From contig JAQWIP010000090.1 of the NCBI GenBank assembly GCA_029248825.1, positions 1 through 26,327 on the forward strand: 26,327 nucleotides of DNA. Reading direction: 5' to 3'. The notes under the pieces are model-generated. The model saw only the letters and a list, made by a program, of their open reading frames with translations, was not told the origin of the DNA and searched no databases. The DNA is from Alphaproteobacteria bacterium. GTDB lineage: Bacteria > Pseudomonadota > Alphaproteobacteria > RS24. The stretch's first letter is position 1, and each line of letters begins with the position of its first letter. Below are positions 6,944-14,903 of this stretch, one piece after another. The translations under genes were made by a program, and so were the position numbers.

Positions 6944-7522
6944 ATGCGACCGACACTTCTCAAAGGCCATTTTCTGCTCGCCATGCCCAGCATGGGAGAC
7001 GAGCGGTTTGAGCGCAGCGTGATTTATATTCTCTCGCATGATAGCGAAGGCGCCATGGGCTTTATCGTCAATCAGCCCGCCGAAGGGCTGACGCTCGAGG
7101 ATATTGGCACGCAATTGCCCGCCTCGGTGGCCAACACGGGGTTGAAAAATATTCCGGTTTTTGTCGGCGGGCCCGTGCAAAGCGACTATGGGTTTATTTT
7201 GCATTCCACCGATTACCCGCCCCAAAATCCGCCCCAAGAAGCCAGCGCTCCCGAAGACAGTTTGGTGGGGATGACGCAATCTTTGGAAATTCTCATCGAT
7301 GCCGCACAAGCGCGCGGGCCACAGCATATGCGGCTTCTGCTCGGTTATACCGGATGGGGCGCAGGCCAACTCGAGGGCGAGCTGCAAGAAAACGCTTGGC
7401 TCACCTGCCCCGCCACTTTGGAAGATATTTTTAGCCCTGACCCGCACGCCCTTTACGAGCTTTGCATCCAACGCTTGGGGTTTGATTTGGCGCTCTTGAG
7501 CCAGCAAGGCGGCGAAGCTTAA
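6944..7522 (+). CDS. YqgE/AlgH family protein
   Basis: A 192-residue member of the YqgE/AlgH (DUF179) family, soluble and widely conserved. AlgH was named for an effect on alginate genes in Pseudomonas, but its biochemical function is not settled. Family landmarks are LLKGHFLLAMPSMGDERF at the N-terminus, VIYILSHDSEGAMGFIVNQP, IPVFVGGPV, and the C-terminal LLLGYTGWGAGQLEGELQEN followed by W. The ATG at 6944 gives the family N-terminus, although its ribosome binding site is weak. It is divergent from the DsbD-like gene (89-base gap), and its TAA stop overlaps the stop of the convergent membrane protein gene. Confidence 0.93.
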   Translation: MRPTLLKGHFLLAMPSMGDERFERSVIYILSHDSEGAMGFIVNQPAEGLTLEDIGTQLPASVANTGLKNIPVFVGGPVQSDYGFILHSTDYPPQNPPQEASAPEDSLVGMTQSLEILIDAAQARGPQHMRLLLGYTGWGAGQLEGELQENAWLTCPATLEDIFSPDPHALYELCIQRLGFDLALLSQQGGEA

Positions 7523-8454
7523 CGATTGCGGCGGTCTGGCACAAAAAATGCGCCCAGCAAAACCGTGCCGCAGGTGAGCGCCAAAGCAATATCGCCCAAC
7601 TCAGAAGAAATAAGACCGGCGAAATCGGCTCGCCACATATGCAGCCCCCAGAGCGCGCCCATGGCGACAAGGCCAATGTCCGCGAGAATGATAACCCGCG
7701 TCCAATAATTGCGATTGATGGCGAGCCGGATAACCAAATTCAAATGGCCGATGAGGCTCATGAAAAGCCCCAAACCAAAAGCGGCGCGAATGGCGTCGAG
7801 GCGATAGGTCGATAGCGATAAAAACGGCTGCGTATCGGGAAGCACATCGCGCATCCACAGGCTGGCCAGTAAAACCAAAAGCCCACCGCCCATGGTGACA
7901 CCGTAGGCCGCGCGGCGCGAGCGACGGAAGATGGCGGCAAAAATCGATAGCGCTAGAAGCAGCGCCAGCAAAAATAAAACGCCGGCATGAAACGTCTGCC
8001 GATTGAGGTGATGCGCCGCCAGACTATCGGTCGACCACAAATACACCGTCTCGCCAGCCGCGAGCCTCGGCAAGGTAAAGCTCTGCACGACCCCGGCTGG
8101 CAAAGTGAAAATCAACCCTTGGGTCGACCCGGGGACGGCGGAAAATTCTCGGTCGTCAGAGCTGAAAAGCCGCAAAGGCATGCGACTGCCCGACTGCAAC
8201 CCTAAGGCCACGCCAAGGTCGTTCGGCTCGGCGCGACGCAATACTAAGGTCAGCGGCTTGGAGCTGGCGTTTTGAATGGCAAACCCCTGCCCGCCCTCTG
8301 GCGATGCGCGCAAATGCGGCGTCAGGTTTAACACTCGAAACGTCTCGGCCAAGCGCAACGCATCGACCGCTTGCGCCGATGTCATTGGCACCAGCACGCC
8401 CATCAGCCAGAAGACAGCGGCCACCATAGCCCCCCGCCACTGCGCCGACCGCAT
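7519..8454 (-). CDS. Unrecognised periplasmic-domain plus multi-pass membrane protein
   Basis: I do not recognise a named family. The 311 residues comprise a signal peptide or first membrane helix (about 7-28), a probable periplasmic beta-rich domain (about 30-150, with FAIQNASSKPLTLVLRR and FTLPRLAAGETVYLW), and then about five hydrophobic helices (roughly 156-176, 183-201, 222-246, 253-273, 282-304). The C-terminus is only a short Arg-rich tail. The plan of a periplasmic domain followed by a helix bundle resembles the sensory half of 7TMR-DISM receptors, but no GGDEF, kinase or other output domain follows. It begins three bases after the thrC stop on the same strand, so it is probably co-transcribed at the end of the cox-SURF1-thrC unit. 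It converges on yqgE with a shared TTAA. Confidence 0.75.
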   Translation of the reverse strand: MRSAQWRGAMVAAVFWLMGVLVPMTSAQAVDALRLAETFRVLNLTPHLRASPEGGQGFAIQNASSKPLTLVLRRAEPNDLGVALGLQSGSRMPLRLFSSDDREFSAVPGSTQGLIFTLPAGVVQSFTLPRLAAGETVYLWSTDSLAAHHLNRQTFHAGVLFLLALLLALSIFAAIFRRSRRAAYGVTMGGGLLVLLASLWMRDVLPDTQPFLSLSTYRLDAIRAAFGLGLFMSLIGHLNLVIRLAINRNYWTRVIILADIGLVAMGALWGLHMWRADFAGLISSELGDIALALTCGTVLLGAFFVPDRRNR

Positions 8455-8457
8455 GAC

Positions 8458-9855
8458 CTAACCGACCCTTGCTTTTTCGCGGATCAACGCTTGCACATCC
8501 GCCAGATTATTGGCCACGGGCGTAAATTGCTCGGGCAGCTCTAACATATCGACGACCCTTTGGGGCGTGTCTGGCTCGGTCGCATAGGCCTCTTGCACGG
8601 CCTTGGGAAATTTCGCCGGATGCGCGGTCGCCAAAGTGACGATAGGCACATCTTCCGCCAGCACCGCAGATTTCGCCGCCGCCACGCCAATGGCGCTATG
8701 CGGGTCGATTTGAAACCCATGATGCGCCAAGACATCGCGCATAGTGGTCACGGTTTCGTCGGCATCGACGCGTTTGGCGGCAAATAGCGCGCGCATCAAA
8801 TGCAGCTCGCGCTCGCTCAACTCAAAGCGTCCACTTTGTTTTAACGACCCCATAAGGGCGCGGACGCGGTCAGCATCGCGACCCGAAAGTTCAAACAACA
8901 GGCGCTCGAAATTACTCGACACTTGAATGTCCATACTGGGGCTAGAGGTGGCCACCACCTCGCCCGTTTCATAGGCACCGCTGTCGAGCGTGCGCGCCAG
9001 AATGTCGTTTACATTGGTCGCAATCATCAATTGCGCCACGGGCAAGCCCATTTGCGCAGCCACATAGCCGGCAAAAATATCGCCGAAATTACCCGTCGGC
9101 ACCGAAAAAGCAACCCGCGTTTCGGGCGCGCCTAATTTGGCGGCGGCGGTGAAATAATAGGTAATCTGCGCCATCACCCGCGCCCAGTTGATCGAGTTCA
9201 CCCCCGCCAAAGACATGTCTTGGCGAAACGGCGCATCGGTGAACATTTCTTTCACCAATGCCTGACAATCATCGAACGTGCCGTCCACCGCCAGCGTATG
9301 CACATTGGGGTCCTTGGGCGTGGTCATTTGTTTGCGCTGCACATCCGAGACGCGGCCTTGGGGAAACAGAATAAACACATCCGCCGCCTCGCGACCGCGA
9401 AACGCTTCAATGGCCGCGCCGCCCGTGTCGCCCGAAGTCGCCCCCACAATGGTGGCGCGCGCGCCGCGCCGAATAAGCGCGTCATCCATCAGGCGCGCCA
9501 ATAATTGCATGGCCACGTCTTTAAACGCCAAGGTTGGCCCGTGATATAATTCTAAAAAATAATGCCCGTCGCCCATCTCGGTGAGCGGTGCAATTTCGTC
9601 TTCCGAGAAAGTCGCATAGGCTTCTTCGACCATGGCTTGCAGGCGCTCGCGCGGCACATCTTCGCCCATGAACGGGTGCAGCACTTCCACGGCGACTTGC
9701 TGGAACGACATGGTGACAAAACTTTTAATCATCGCTTCCGACAAGCGCGGCCAGCTCTCTGGCACATAAAGGCCGCCATCGCTGGCGAGGCCTGCCAAGA
9801 GGGCTTCTTCAAAGCTCAACTTCGGAGCCTGCCCGCGGGTCGATATATATTTCAC
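8458..9855 (-). CDS. thrC: Threonine synthase
   Basis: A 465-residue PLP enzyme that converts O-phosphohomoserine to threonine plus phosphate. The N-terminus (MKYISTRGQAPKLSFEEALL), the PLP site GPTLAFKDVAMQ with Lys112, and the phosphate-binding loop GATSGDTGGAAIEAF are typical, as is PTGNFGDIFAGYVA. Length is that of the bacterial/fungal class. The start is GTG at 9855, immediately after the SURF1 stop (TAG then GTG with no gap), with GGGA about 9 bases upstream. This suggests co-transcription and translational coupling with the cytochrome oxidase genes. The kinase supplying its substrate (thrB) is in a different unit at 4069-5043. Confidence 0.97.
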   Translation of the reverse strand: MKYISTRGQAPKLSFEEALLAGLASDGGLYVPESWPRLSEAMIKSFVTMSFQQVAVEVLHPFMGEDVPRERLQAMVEEAYATFSEDEIAPLTEMGDGHYFLELYHGPTLAFKDVAMQLLARLMDDALIRRGARATIVGATSGDTGGAAIEAFRGREAADVFILFPQGRVSDVQRKQMTTPKDPNVHTLAVDGTFDDCQALVKEMFTDAPFRQDMSLAGVNSINWARVMAQITYYFTAAAKLGAPETRVAFSVPTGNFGDIFAGYVAAQMGLPVAQLMIATNVNDILARTLDSGAYETGEVVATSSPSMDIQVSSNFERLLFELSGRDADRVRALMGSLKQSGRFELSERELHLMRALFAAKRVDADETVTTMRDVLAHHGFQIDPHSAIGVAAAKSAVLAEDVPIVTLATAHPAKFPKAVQEAYATEPDTPQRVVDMLELPEQFTPVANNLADVQALIREKARVG

Positions 9856-10644
9856 CTAGCTGTTCCCATTTTCGTGGTTTTGAGACGCGTCATTTTGATT
9901 TGGCGAGAAACGCCCGCCCGATTTGTAAAATCGGATGTGCCACAATCCTGAAATAATCACAAGCACAATGGCCAGACCAAACCATGTCACGGCATATTGC
10001 AAATGATTATTGGCAACCACCATACGGGTTTGCCCGCCGCGCGGCCAGCCTTGACCAGCGGCGGCCACTTCGCCAATCGGCGCGGGCAAAGCCAGCCCCC
10101 AATGTTTGCCCAGCGCATCGGTATCGCGCACGTAAAATAAATTGGCTTCGGGTCGGTCGGCATTGTCAAAACGCCCACGGGCATCTGGCCACCGCAAAAT
10201 CACCGCAAGCGATTGCTCCTCTGTTTTATTGGCGCGCAAACCCTCGACCTGGGTTAGCGGCACAAAGCCTTGGTCGACCATAATGGCGCTGCCATCCGTC
10301 AGGTAAAACGGCGATAGCACGTGATAGCCCACGGCGTCGGGGCGCGACAGTCCATCGGGTTTATTTTCAATCTGAGTGAACCACAAGCCCACTTGCGAGA
10401 CAAAGCGACCGCGCAAGTTGACTTTGCGATATTCATCTTCGCGCTTTTCTAATTTGGCGATATCGCTGGCGCGGGTCAGCGTTCGCTTGGCGGGGCCATC
10501 GCGGTCTTGCGTGCGCAGCTCAATGCGCTGCAAGAGGTCGCGCTTCCACGCCAGCCGCTCGACCTGCCAATTGCCCAGCATCAGCAGCACCGTCAGCATG
10601 ACCAAAGTTAGGCCAGCAGGCAAAAAAACACGCAAGGAAAACAT
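9856..10644 (-). CDS. SURF1 family cytochrome c oxidase assembly protein
   Basis: SURF1 (Shy1) proteins are inner-membrane factors that assist heme a insertion into oxidase subunit I. The 262 residues have an N-terminal membrane helix (about 7-24) followed by the family motif GNWQVERLAWK (24-34), a large periplasmic domain, and a second helix (217-235) preceded by NNHLQYAVTWFGLA. The C-terminal tail is Asn/Ser-rich. Length and topology are normal. An AAGGA ribosome binding site precedes the ATG. It follows ctaE after 39 bases. The DUF983 gene that lies between ctaE and SURF1 in many alphaproteobacteria is absent, and thrC follows without a gap. Confidence 0.94.
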   Translation of the reverse strand: MFSLRVFLPAGLTLVMLTVLLMLGNWQVERLAWKRDLLQRIELRTQDRDGPAKRTLTRASDIAKLEKREDEYRKVNLRGRFVSQVGLWFTQIENKPDGLSRPDAVGYHVLSPFYLTDGSAIMVDQGFVPLTQVEGLRANKTEEQSLAVILRWPDARGRFDNADRPEANLFYVRDTDALGKHWGLALPAPIGEVAAAGQGWPRGGQTRMVVANNHLQYAVTWFGLAIVLVIISGLWHIRFYKSGGRFSPNQNDASQNHENGNS

Positions 10645-10683
10645 CAGCTTTCCTTGCGTTGAATTTTAGATAGATGTACCAAA

Positions 10684-11520
10684 CTAGTGCGCGCCAGCTC
10701 CGGCGCCCGCACCCAAAATATAGATGACGACGAACAAGAACAGCCAGACGACATCCACAAAGTGCCAATACCAAGCCGCCGCCTCAAAGCTGAAATGCTG
10801 TTTCGAAGTAAACGCGCCGTTCATGGCGCGCAGCAAGCAGACGGCTAGGAAAATCGTGCCGACAACCACATGGAACCCGTGAAAGCCGGTGGCCATGAAG
10901 AAAGTTGCGCCATAAATATGACCCGAGAAACCAAAGGCAGCATGTTGATATTCGTAGACTTGGAATACCGTGAACAAAGCGCCCAGAGCGACCGTCAAAA
11001 TAAGACCCCATTTTAGCCCCTCGCGGTCATCATGTTGCAACGCATGGTGCGCCCAGGTGACGGTTGTGCCAGAGGTCAGCAAAATCAGCGTATTGATGAG
11101 CGGCAAATGCCATGGGTCAAATGTTTCAATGCCAACGGGCGGCCATTGGCCACCGGTTAGCTCGGTGCGCGAGGCTTGAATTACTTCGCCCGGATAGAGG
11201 CTCGCATCGAAATACGCCCAAAACCAAGCCACGAAGAACATAACCTCCGAGGCAATGAACAAAATCATGCCATAGCGGTGATGCATTTGAACGACCGGCG
11301 TATGGTCGCCCTTATCGGCTTCTTTGACGACATCGCGCCACCAGCCCAACATGGTGTAAAGCACACCCATAAAGCCAAGGCCGAGAACCCAAGGCGCGCC
11401 ATCGTGTAAAAATTGCACCGCGCCAAAGCAAAGCGTGAGCAGGCTTATCGAAGCCACAATCGGCCATGGGCTTGGGTCTACCAGATGATAATCGTGATTT
11501 TTTGCGTGGCTGTCAGACAT
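10684..11520 (-). CDS. ctaE: Cytochrome c oxidase subunit III
   Basis: A 278-residue integral membrane subunit of the aa3 oxidase that stabilises subunit I and binds lipid. The sequence shows the seven-helix pattern and conserved segments HHRYGMILFIASEVMFFVAWFWAYF, NTLILLTSGTTVTWAHHA, VYEYQHAAFGFSGHIYGATFF, GFHGFHVVVGT and AAAWYWHFVDVVWLFLFVVIY. I start it at the ATG at 11520 (MSDSHAKNHDYHLV), which has AAGGGGA seven bases upstream; an in-frame start seven codons earlier would overlap ctaG. The C-terminus ends in a short Gly-Ala repeat (GAGAGAGAH). It starts four bases after the ctaG stop. Confidence 0.97.
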   Translation of the reverse strand: MSDSHAKNHDYHLVDPSPWPIVASISLLTLCFGAVQFLHDGAPWVLGLGFMGVLYTMLGWWRDVVKEADKGDHTPVVQMHHRYGMILFIASEVMFFVAWFWAYFDASLYPGEVIQASRTELTGGQWPPVGIETFDPWHLPLINTLILLTSGTTVTWAHHALQHDDREGLKWGLILTVALGALFTVFQVYEYQHAAFGFSGHIYGATFFMATGFHGFHVVVGTIFLAVCLLRAMNGAFTSKQHFSFEAAAWYWHFVDVVWLFLFVVIYILGAGAGAGAH

Positions 11521-11524
11521 AAAA

Positions 11525-12136
11525 CTATCCCCTTGGTGCAAGCTTGGCTTGCGTTTCTAGTGGTACTTCTAAACGAGCAGAAGGCGTTGCTTCAAAAAAT
11601 GTATAAGACAAAGTAATGGTTTTGACATCATCCATTTCAGGATCTGTCAAAATTTCTGGGTCGATGAAAAAACTAACCGGCATATCGACCGACTGTCCAG
11701 GCTCTAAAACCTGCTCTGTGAAACAAAAACAATCGATTTTAGAAAAATAAACTCCGGCCTCGGGCGGCGACACATTATAGGTCGCGGTTCCGGTAATGCG
11801 CCGTTCGGTCGGGTTATGCGCCTGATAAAACGCCAGACCTGATTCGCCCACTGGCAAAGCTACCGCTTGTTTGGGGGGCTTGAAACCCCATGGCATTTTG
11901 CGGTTTAGGCTCGCGTCAAAGCGAATGGTCACAATGCGCTCCGACACCGCGCCAGGCGCAGCTGCGGACACTTGCGTGGTGCCGCCAAAGCCCGTCACAC
12001 GGCAGAATAAGTCATACAGCGGCACGGCGGCATAGGCCACGCCGACCATGGAGATAGCCATCATGGCCGCGCCCATGGCCACGCTTGTATTGGCGCGGCG
12101 GGCTTTTTGCTCTGTGCGGGTGGAGGTTTCGCTCAT
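11525..12136 (-). CDS. ctaG: Cytochrome c oxidase assembly protein CtaG/Cox11
   Basis: Cox11/CtaG is a membrane-anchored copper chaperone that delivers copper to the CuB site of subunit I. The 203 residues have one membrane helix (about 19-38) followed by VPLYDLFCRVTGFGGT with Cys45, and the copper-binding CFCF motif (Cys136, Cys138) in FSKIDCFCFTEQ. FFIDPEI and TITLSYTFFEA are typical of the C-terminal beta domain. I use the ATG at 12136, seven bases after the coxF stop, with AGGAA just ahead; an in-frame ATG ten codons earlier would overlap coxF. It lies in the conserved place between ctaB/coxF and ctaE. Confidence 0.96.
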   Translation of the reverse strand: MSETSTRTEQKARRANTSVAMGAAMMAISMVGVAYAAVPLYDLFCRVTGFGGTTQVSAAAPGAVSERIVTIRFDASLNRKMPWGFKPPKQAVALPVGESGLAFYQAHNPTERRITGTATYNVSPPEAGVYFSKIDCFCFTEQVLEPGQSVDMPVSFFIDPEILTDPEMDDVKTITLSYTFFEATPSARLEVPLETQAKLAPRG

Positions 12137-12143
12137 GGGGTTC

Positions 12144-12320
12144 CTATAGCGGCCGATTGGTGACATTGACGCCGAGTTTCACCAGCGTGACCCAGAAGAA
12201 CAAGCCGACAAAAGCCAGAAGTGCGACGGCCATAATGGCAGCGCGCTTGCGGCGTTGTTGCAAAAGCTCTGGCGTCCAAACGGGTTTTTTAACTTGGGTA
12301 TTTTCAGGATCTTTGCTCAT
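12144..12320 (-). CDS. CoxF-like small membrane protein of the cytochrome oxidase operon
   Basis: A 58-residue protein, MSKDPENTQVKKPVWTPELL at the start, then a basic stretch QQRRKRAAI and one membrane helix (AVALLAFVGLFFWVTLVKLG), ending VNVTNRPL. Small proteins of this layout between ctaB and ctaG are known as CoxF in alphaproteobacterial cox operons; their exact job is unknown, and assembly is assumed. The ATG overlaps the ctaB stop by four bases (ATGA), and the stop is seven bases before the ctaG start, so the reading frame fills the gap exactly. It is short and easily missed, but the operon context and helix make it convincing. Confidence 0.88.
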   Translation of the reverse strand: MSKDPENTQVKKPVWTPELLQQRRKRAAIMAVALLAFVGLFFWVTLVKLGVNVTNRPL

Positions 12321-13258
12321 GCGCCCACCAATTTATCTGCCGGCAAAAGCACGAACAGAAGAAAGAGATAAAAGATAGAATAGACAAACGTCATGCCCGC
12401 TATTCGGTTGCGTTGCTGGTCTTTGCTGAACGCCAAATAAACGCACATGCCGACGAAAATAAGCCCTAAGACACTGGCGCCTGCGGCATAAAACAGCCCG
12501 CTAAAGCCCATCGTATATGGCAAAAGCGTAACCCCCAGCAGCACGATGGAATACGCAACGATTTGGCGCAACGTGGCTTTCTCGCCGCGCGTGACCGGCA
12601 ACATCGGTACATTGGCGGCTTTATAATCGTCGTTTTTAATCAACGCCAAAGCCCAGAAATGCGGCGGCGTCCAGAAAAAGATAATGGCGAAATAAATCAG
12701 GGGTTCGATGGACAGCGAATTCGCTGCTGCTGCCCAGCCGATGACCGGAGGCAAAGCCCCTGCCGCGCCGCCGATAACAATATTTTGCGCCGTCGCGCGT
12801 TTTAAAAACATCGTGTAAATCACGGCATAAAAGAAAATCGTGAAGGCCAGAAGCGCCGCGCTAAGATAATTTATCATCACCGCCATGCCCATGACGGCCA
12901 AACCCGAGACCCATAGGCCAAACACCAAAGCCGAGTCTTTCGACACGCGCCCGCTTGGCACGGGGCGGTCTTTTGTGCGGCTCATAATGGCGTCAATATC
13001 GGCGTCATACCACATATTCAACGCCGCCGAGGCGCCCGCACCCACCGAGATGAGAGCCAAAGCCGCAATCGCCAAAACCGGGTGTAAGCCGTTTTCGCCA
13101 AACCCGCCGGGCGCCATAATCATGCCCACCAAAGCGGTGAAGACCACAAGCGACATCACGCGTGGTTTCATCAAGGCGATATAATCAGCAGCGGAGCCAG
13201 CATCAAGTGACGCTGGCCCCTGCATTTTCGCTAATGTCTCTTCATAGTCCTGAGACAT
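12317..13258 (-). CDS. ctaB: Protoheme IX farnesyltransferase (heme O synthase)
   Basis: CtaB (Cox10) attaches a farnesyl group to protoheme to make heme O, the precursor of heme A in the aa3 oxidase. The 313 residues show a polytopic UbiA-fold protein with the first Asp-rich motif NMWYDADID (81-89) followed by SRTKDRPVPSGRV, and the second motif region ALIKNDDYKAANVPMLPVTRG. A strong AAGGAG ribosome binding site precedes the ATG. Its stop overlaps the coxF start by four bases. It is placed between ctaD and coxF/ctaG as in other alphaproteobacterial oxidase operons. The second UbiA-fold gene here, at 19738, has a different substrate. Confidence 0.97.
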   Translation of the reverse strand: MSQDYEETLAKMQGPASLDAGSAADYIALMKPRVMSLVVFTALVGMIMAPGGFGENGLHPVLAIAALALISVGAGASAALNMWYDADIDAIMSRTKDRPVPSGRVSKDSALVFGLWVSGLAVMGMAVMINYLSAALLAFTIFFYAVIYTMFLKRATAQNIVIGGAAGALPPVIGWAAAANSLSIEPLIYFAIIFFWTPPHFWALALIKNDDYKAANVPMLPVTRGEKATLRQIVAYSIVLLGVTLLPYTMGFSGLFYAAGASVLGLIFVGMCVYLAFSKDQQRNRIAGMTFVYSIFYLFLLFVLLPADKLVGA

Positions 13259-13283
13259 GAAGGCTCCTTCATAGTCTGACGGC

Positions 13284-14885
13284 CTATTTAATTTTAGGCA
13301 GGTCAGAGAATTGGTGGAACGGTGGAGGCGACGTCAAAGTCCACTCCAGCGTATTGGCGCCTTCGCCCCATGGGTTGTTGCCAGCCGGTTGCTTGCGCAC
13401 CAGAGCGTGAACCACACCGAACAAGAAGATAAGCACCCCAAAGGCCGAGATATACGAGCCAATGGAAGACCAATAGTTCCAGTCTGCATAGGCTTCTGGA
13501 TAATCGACATAACGACGCGGCATGCCCGCCATTCCCAAGAAGTGTTGTGGGAAGAACAGCAAGTTAACGCCGAAGAACGTCACCCAGAAGTGCAATTTGC
13601 CAAGGAACTCGGAATAAGTGTAGCCGAACATTTTGCCGAACCAGTAATACCAGCCCGCGAAAATGGCGAACACCGCGCCGAGCGAGAGAACGTAATGGAA
13701 GTGAGCCACCACGAAATAAGTATCGTGATAGGCACGGTCAATGCCCGCATTGGCCAACATCACGCCCGTTACACCGCCGAGGGTGAACAAGAAGATGAAA
13801 CCCAAAGCCCAAAGCATTGGCGTTTTAAACTCAATCGAGCCGCCCCACATGGTGGCAATCCAAGAGAAGATTTTCACCCCTGTTGGCACCGCGATAACCA
13901 TTGTGGCCGCCACGAAATAGGCTTGCGTATCGACGCTCAAACCCGCCGTATACATATGGTGCGCCCAAACAACGAAACCCACGCCGCCAATGGCGACCAT
14001 CGCATAGGCCATGCCGAGATAGCCAAACACCGGCTTTTTCGAGAAGGTCGAAACGATTTGGCTCACGATGCCGAAACCTGGAAGAATAAGAATGTAAACT
14101 TCTGGGTGAGCAAAGAACCAGAACAAGTGCTGATACAAAATCGGGTCGCCACCGCCGGCCGGATCGAAGAAGGTCGTTCCAAAGTTGCGGTCGGTAAGCA
14201 GCATCGTAATCGCGCCCGCAAACACAGGCAGCGACAATAGCAGCAAGAAAACCGTGACCAAAATCGACCATACGAACAATGGCATTTTGTGCAAAGTCAT
14301 GCCTGGCGCGCGCATGTTGAAGATGGTGGTGATGAAGTTAATCGCCCCCAAAATCGACGAGATACCCGCCACGTGCAAAGACAAAATGGCGTAATCCATC
14401 GCCGGGCCTGGCTGACCACTGGTCGAGAGCGGTGGATAAATCGTCCACCCGCCGCCAACGCCATTGGCGCCTGGAGGGCCTTCGGCGAAAATAGAGGCAA
14501 CCAGCAAAGCAAAAGAGGCTGGCAGCAACCAGAACGAAATATTGTTCATTCGTGGGAAGGCCATATCGGGCGCGCCAATCATCAGCGGCACGAACCAGTT
14601 GCCAAAGCCGCCAATCATCGCTGGCATCACCATGAAGAAAATCATAATCAAGCCATGGCCGGTAACCAGCACATTATAGAGGTGGAAATTGCCGTCTAGG
14701 ACGCCATTGCCTGGCGCTTGCAATTCCATACGCATAACCACAGACATGGCACCGCCGATAACCCCTGCGATAATCGCAAAGATAAGATACATCGTGCCGA
14801 TGTCTTTATGGTTGGTTGAATAGACGTACCGACGCCATCCCGTTGGGTGGTCTTCGTGTCCTGGTCCGGTTGCTTCGTTTGCCAT
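13284..14885 (-). CDS. ctaD: Cytochrome c oxidase subunit I (aa3 type)
   Basis: The 533-residue catalytic subunit holds heme a, heme a3 and CuB and pumps protons. Ligand and channel residues are all visible: His77 (VTGHGLI) and His397 for heme a, His395 for heme a3 (VAHFHYV), and His260, His309 and His310 for CuB. Tyr264 in AHPEVYILILPGFG is the cross-linked tyrosine. The D-channel entry Asp107 (GAPDMAFPRMNN), Glu262 and the K-channel Lys338 (TGVKIFSW) are present, so this is an A1-type heme-copper oxidase of the mitochondrial kind. Numbering is for this protein. It lies 18 bases after ctaC and 25 before ctaB on the same strand. Confidence 0.99.
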   Translation of the reverse strand: MANEATGPGHEDHPTGWRRYVYSTNHKDIGTMYLIFAIIAGVIGGAMSVVMRMELQAPGNGVLDGNFHLYNVLVTGHGLIMIFFMVMPAMIGGFGNWFVPLMIGAPDMAFPRMNNISFWLLPASFALLVASIFAEGPPGANGVGGGWTIYPPLSTSGQPGPAMDYAILSLHVAGISSILGAINFITTIFNMRAPGMTLHKMPLFVWSILVTVFLLLLSLPVFAGAITMLLTDRNFGTTFFDPAGGGDPILYQHLFWFFAHPEVYILILPGFGIVSQIVSTFSKKPVFGYLGMAYAMVAIGGVGFVVWAHHMYTAGLSVDTQAYFVAATMVIAVPTGVKIFSWIATMWGGSIEFKTPMLWALGFIFLFTLGGVTGVMLANAGIDRAYHDTYFVVAHFHYVLSLGAVFAIFAGWYYWFGKMFGYTYSEFLGKLHFWVTFFGVNLLFFPQHFLGMAGMPRRYVDYPEAYADWNYWSSIGSYISAFGVLIFLFGVVHALVRKQPAGNNPWGEGANTLEWTLTSPPPFHQFSDLPKIK

Positions 14886-14903
14886 ACCCTCGAACTCCCT
14901 AAA

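Noticed and set aside
13311..14240. A 309-codon open frame antisense to ctaD, the longest non-gene frame in the window.
   Set aside because: It is the antisense shadow of cytochrome oxidase subunit I. The translation is rich in His, Arg, Asn and Glu, as expected from complementing membrane codons, and it has no fold-like pattern or ribosome binding site.
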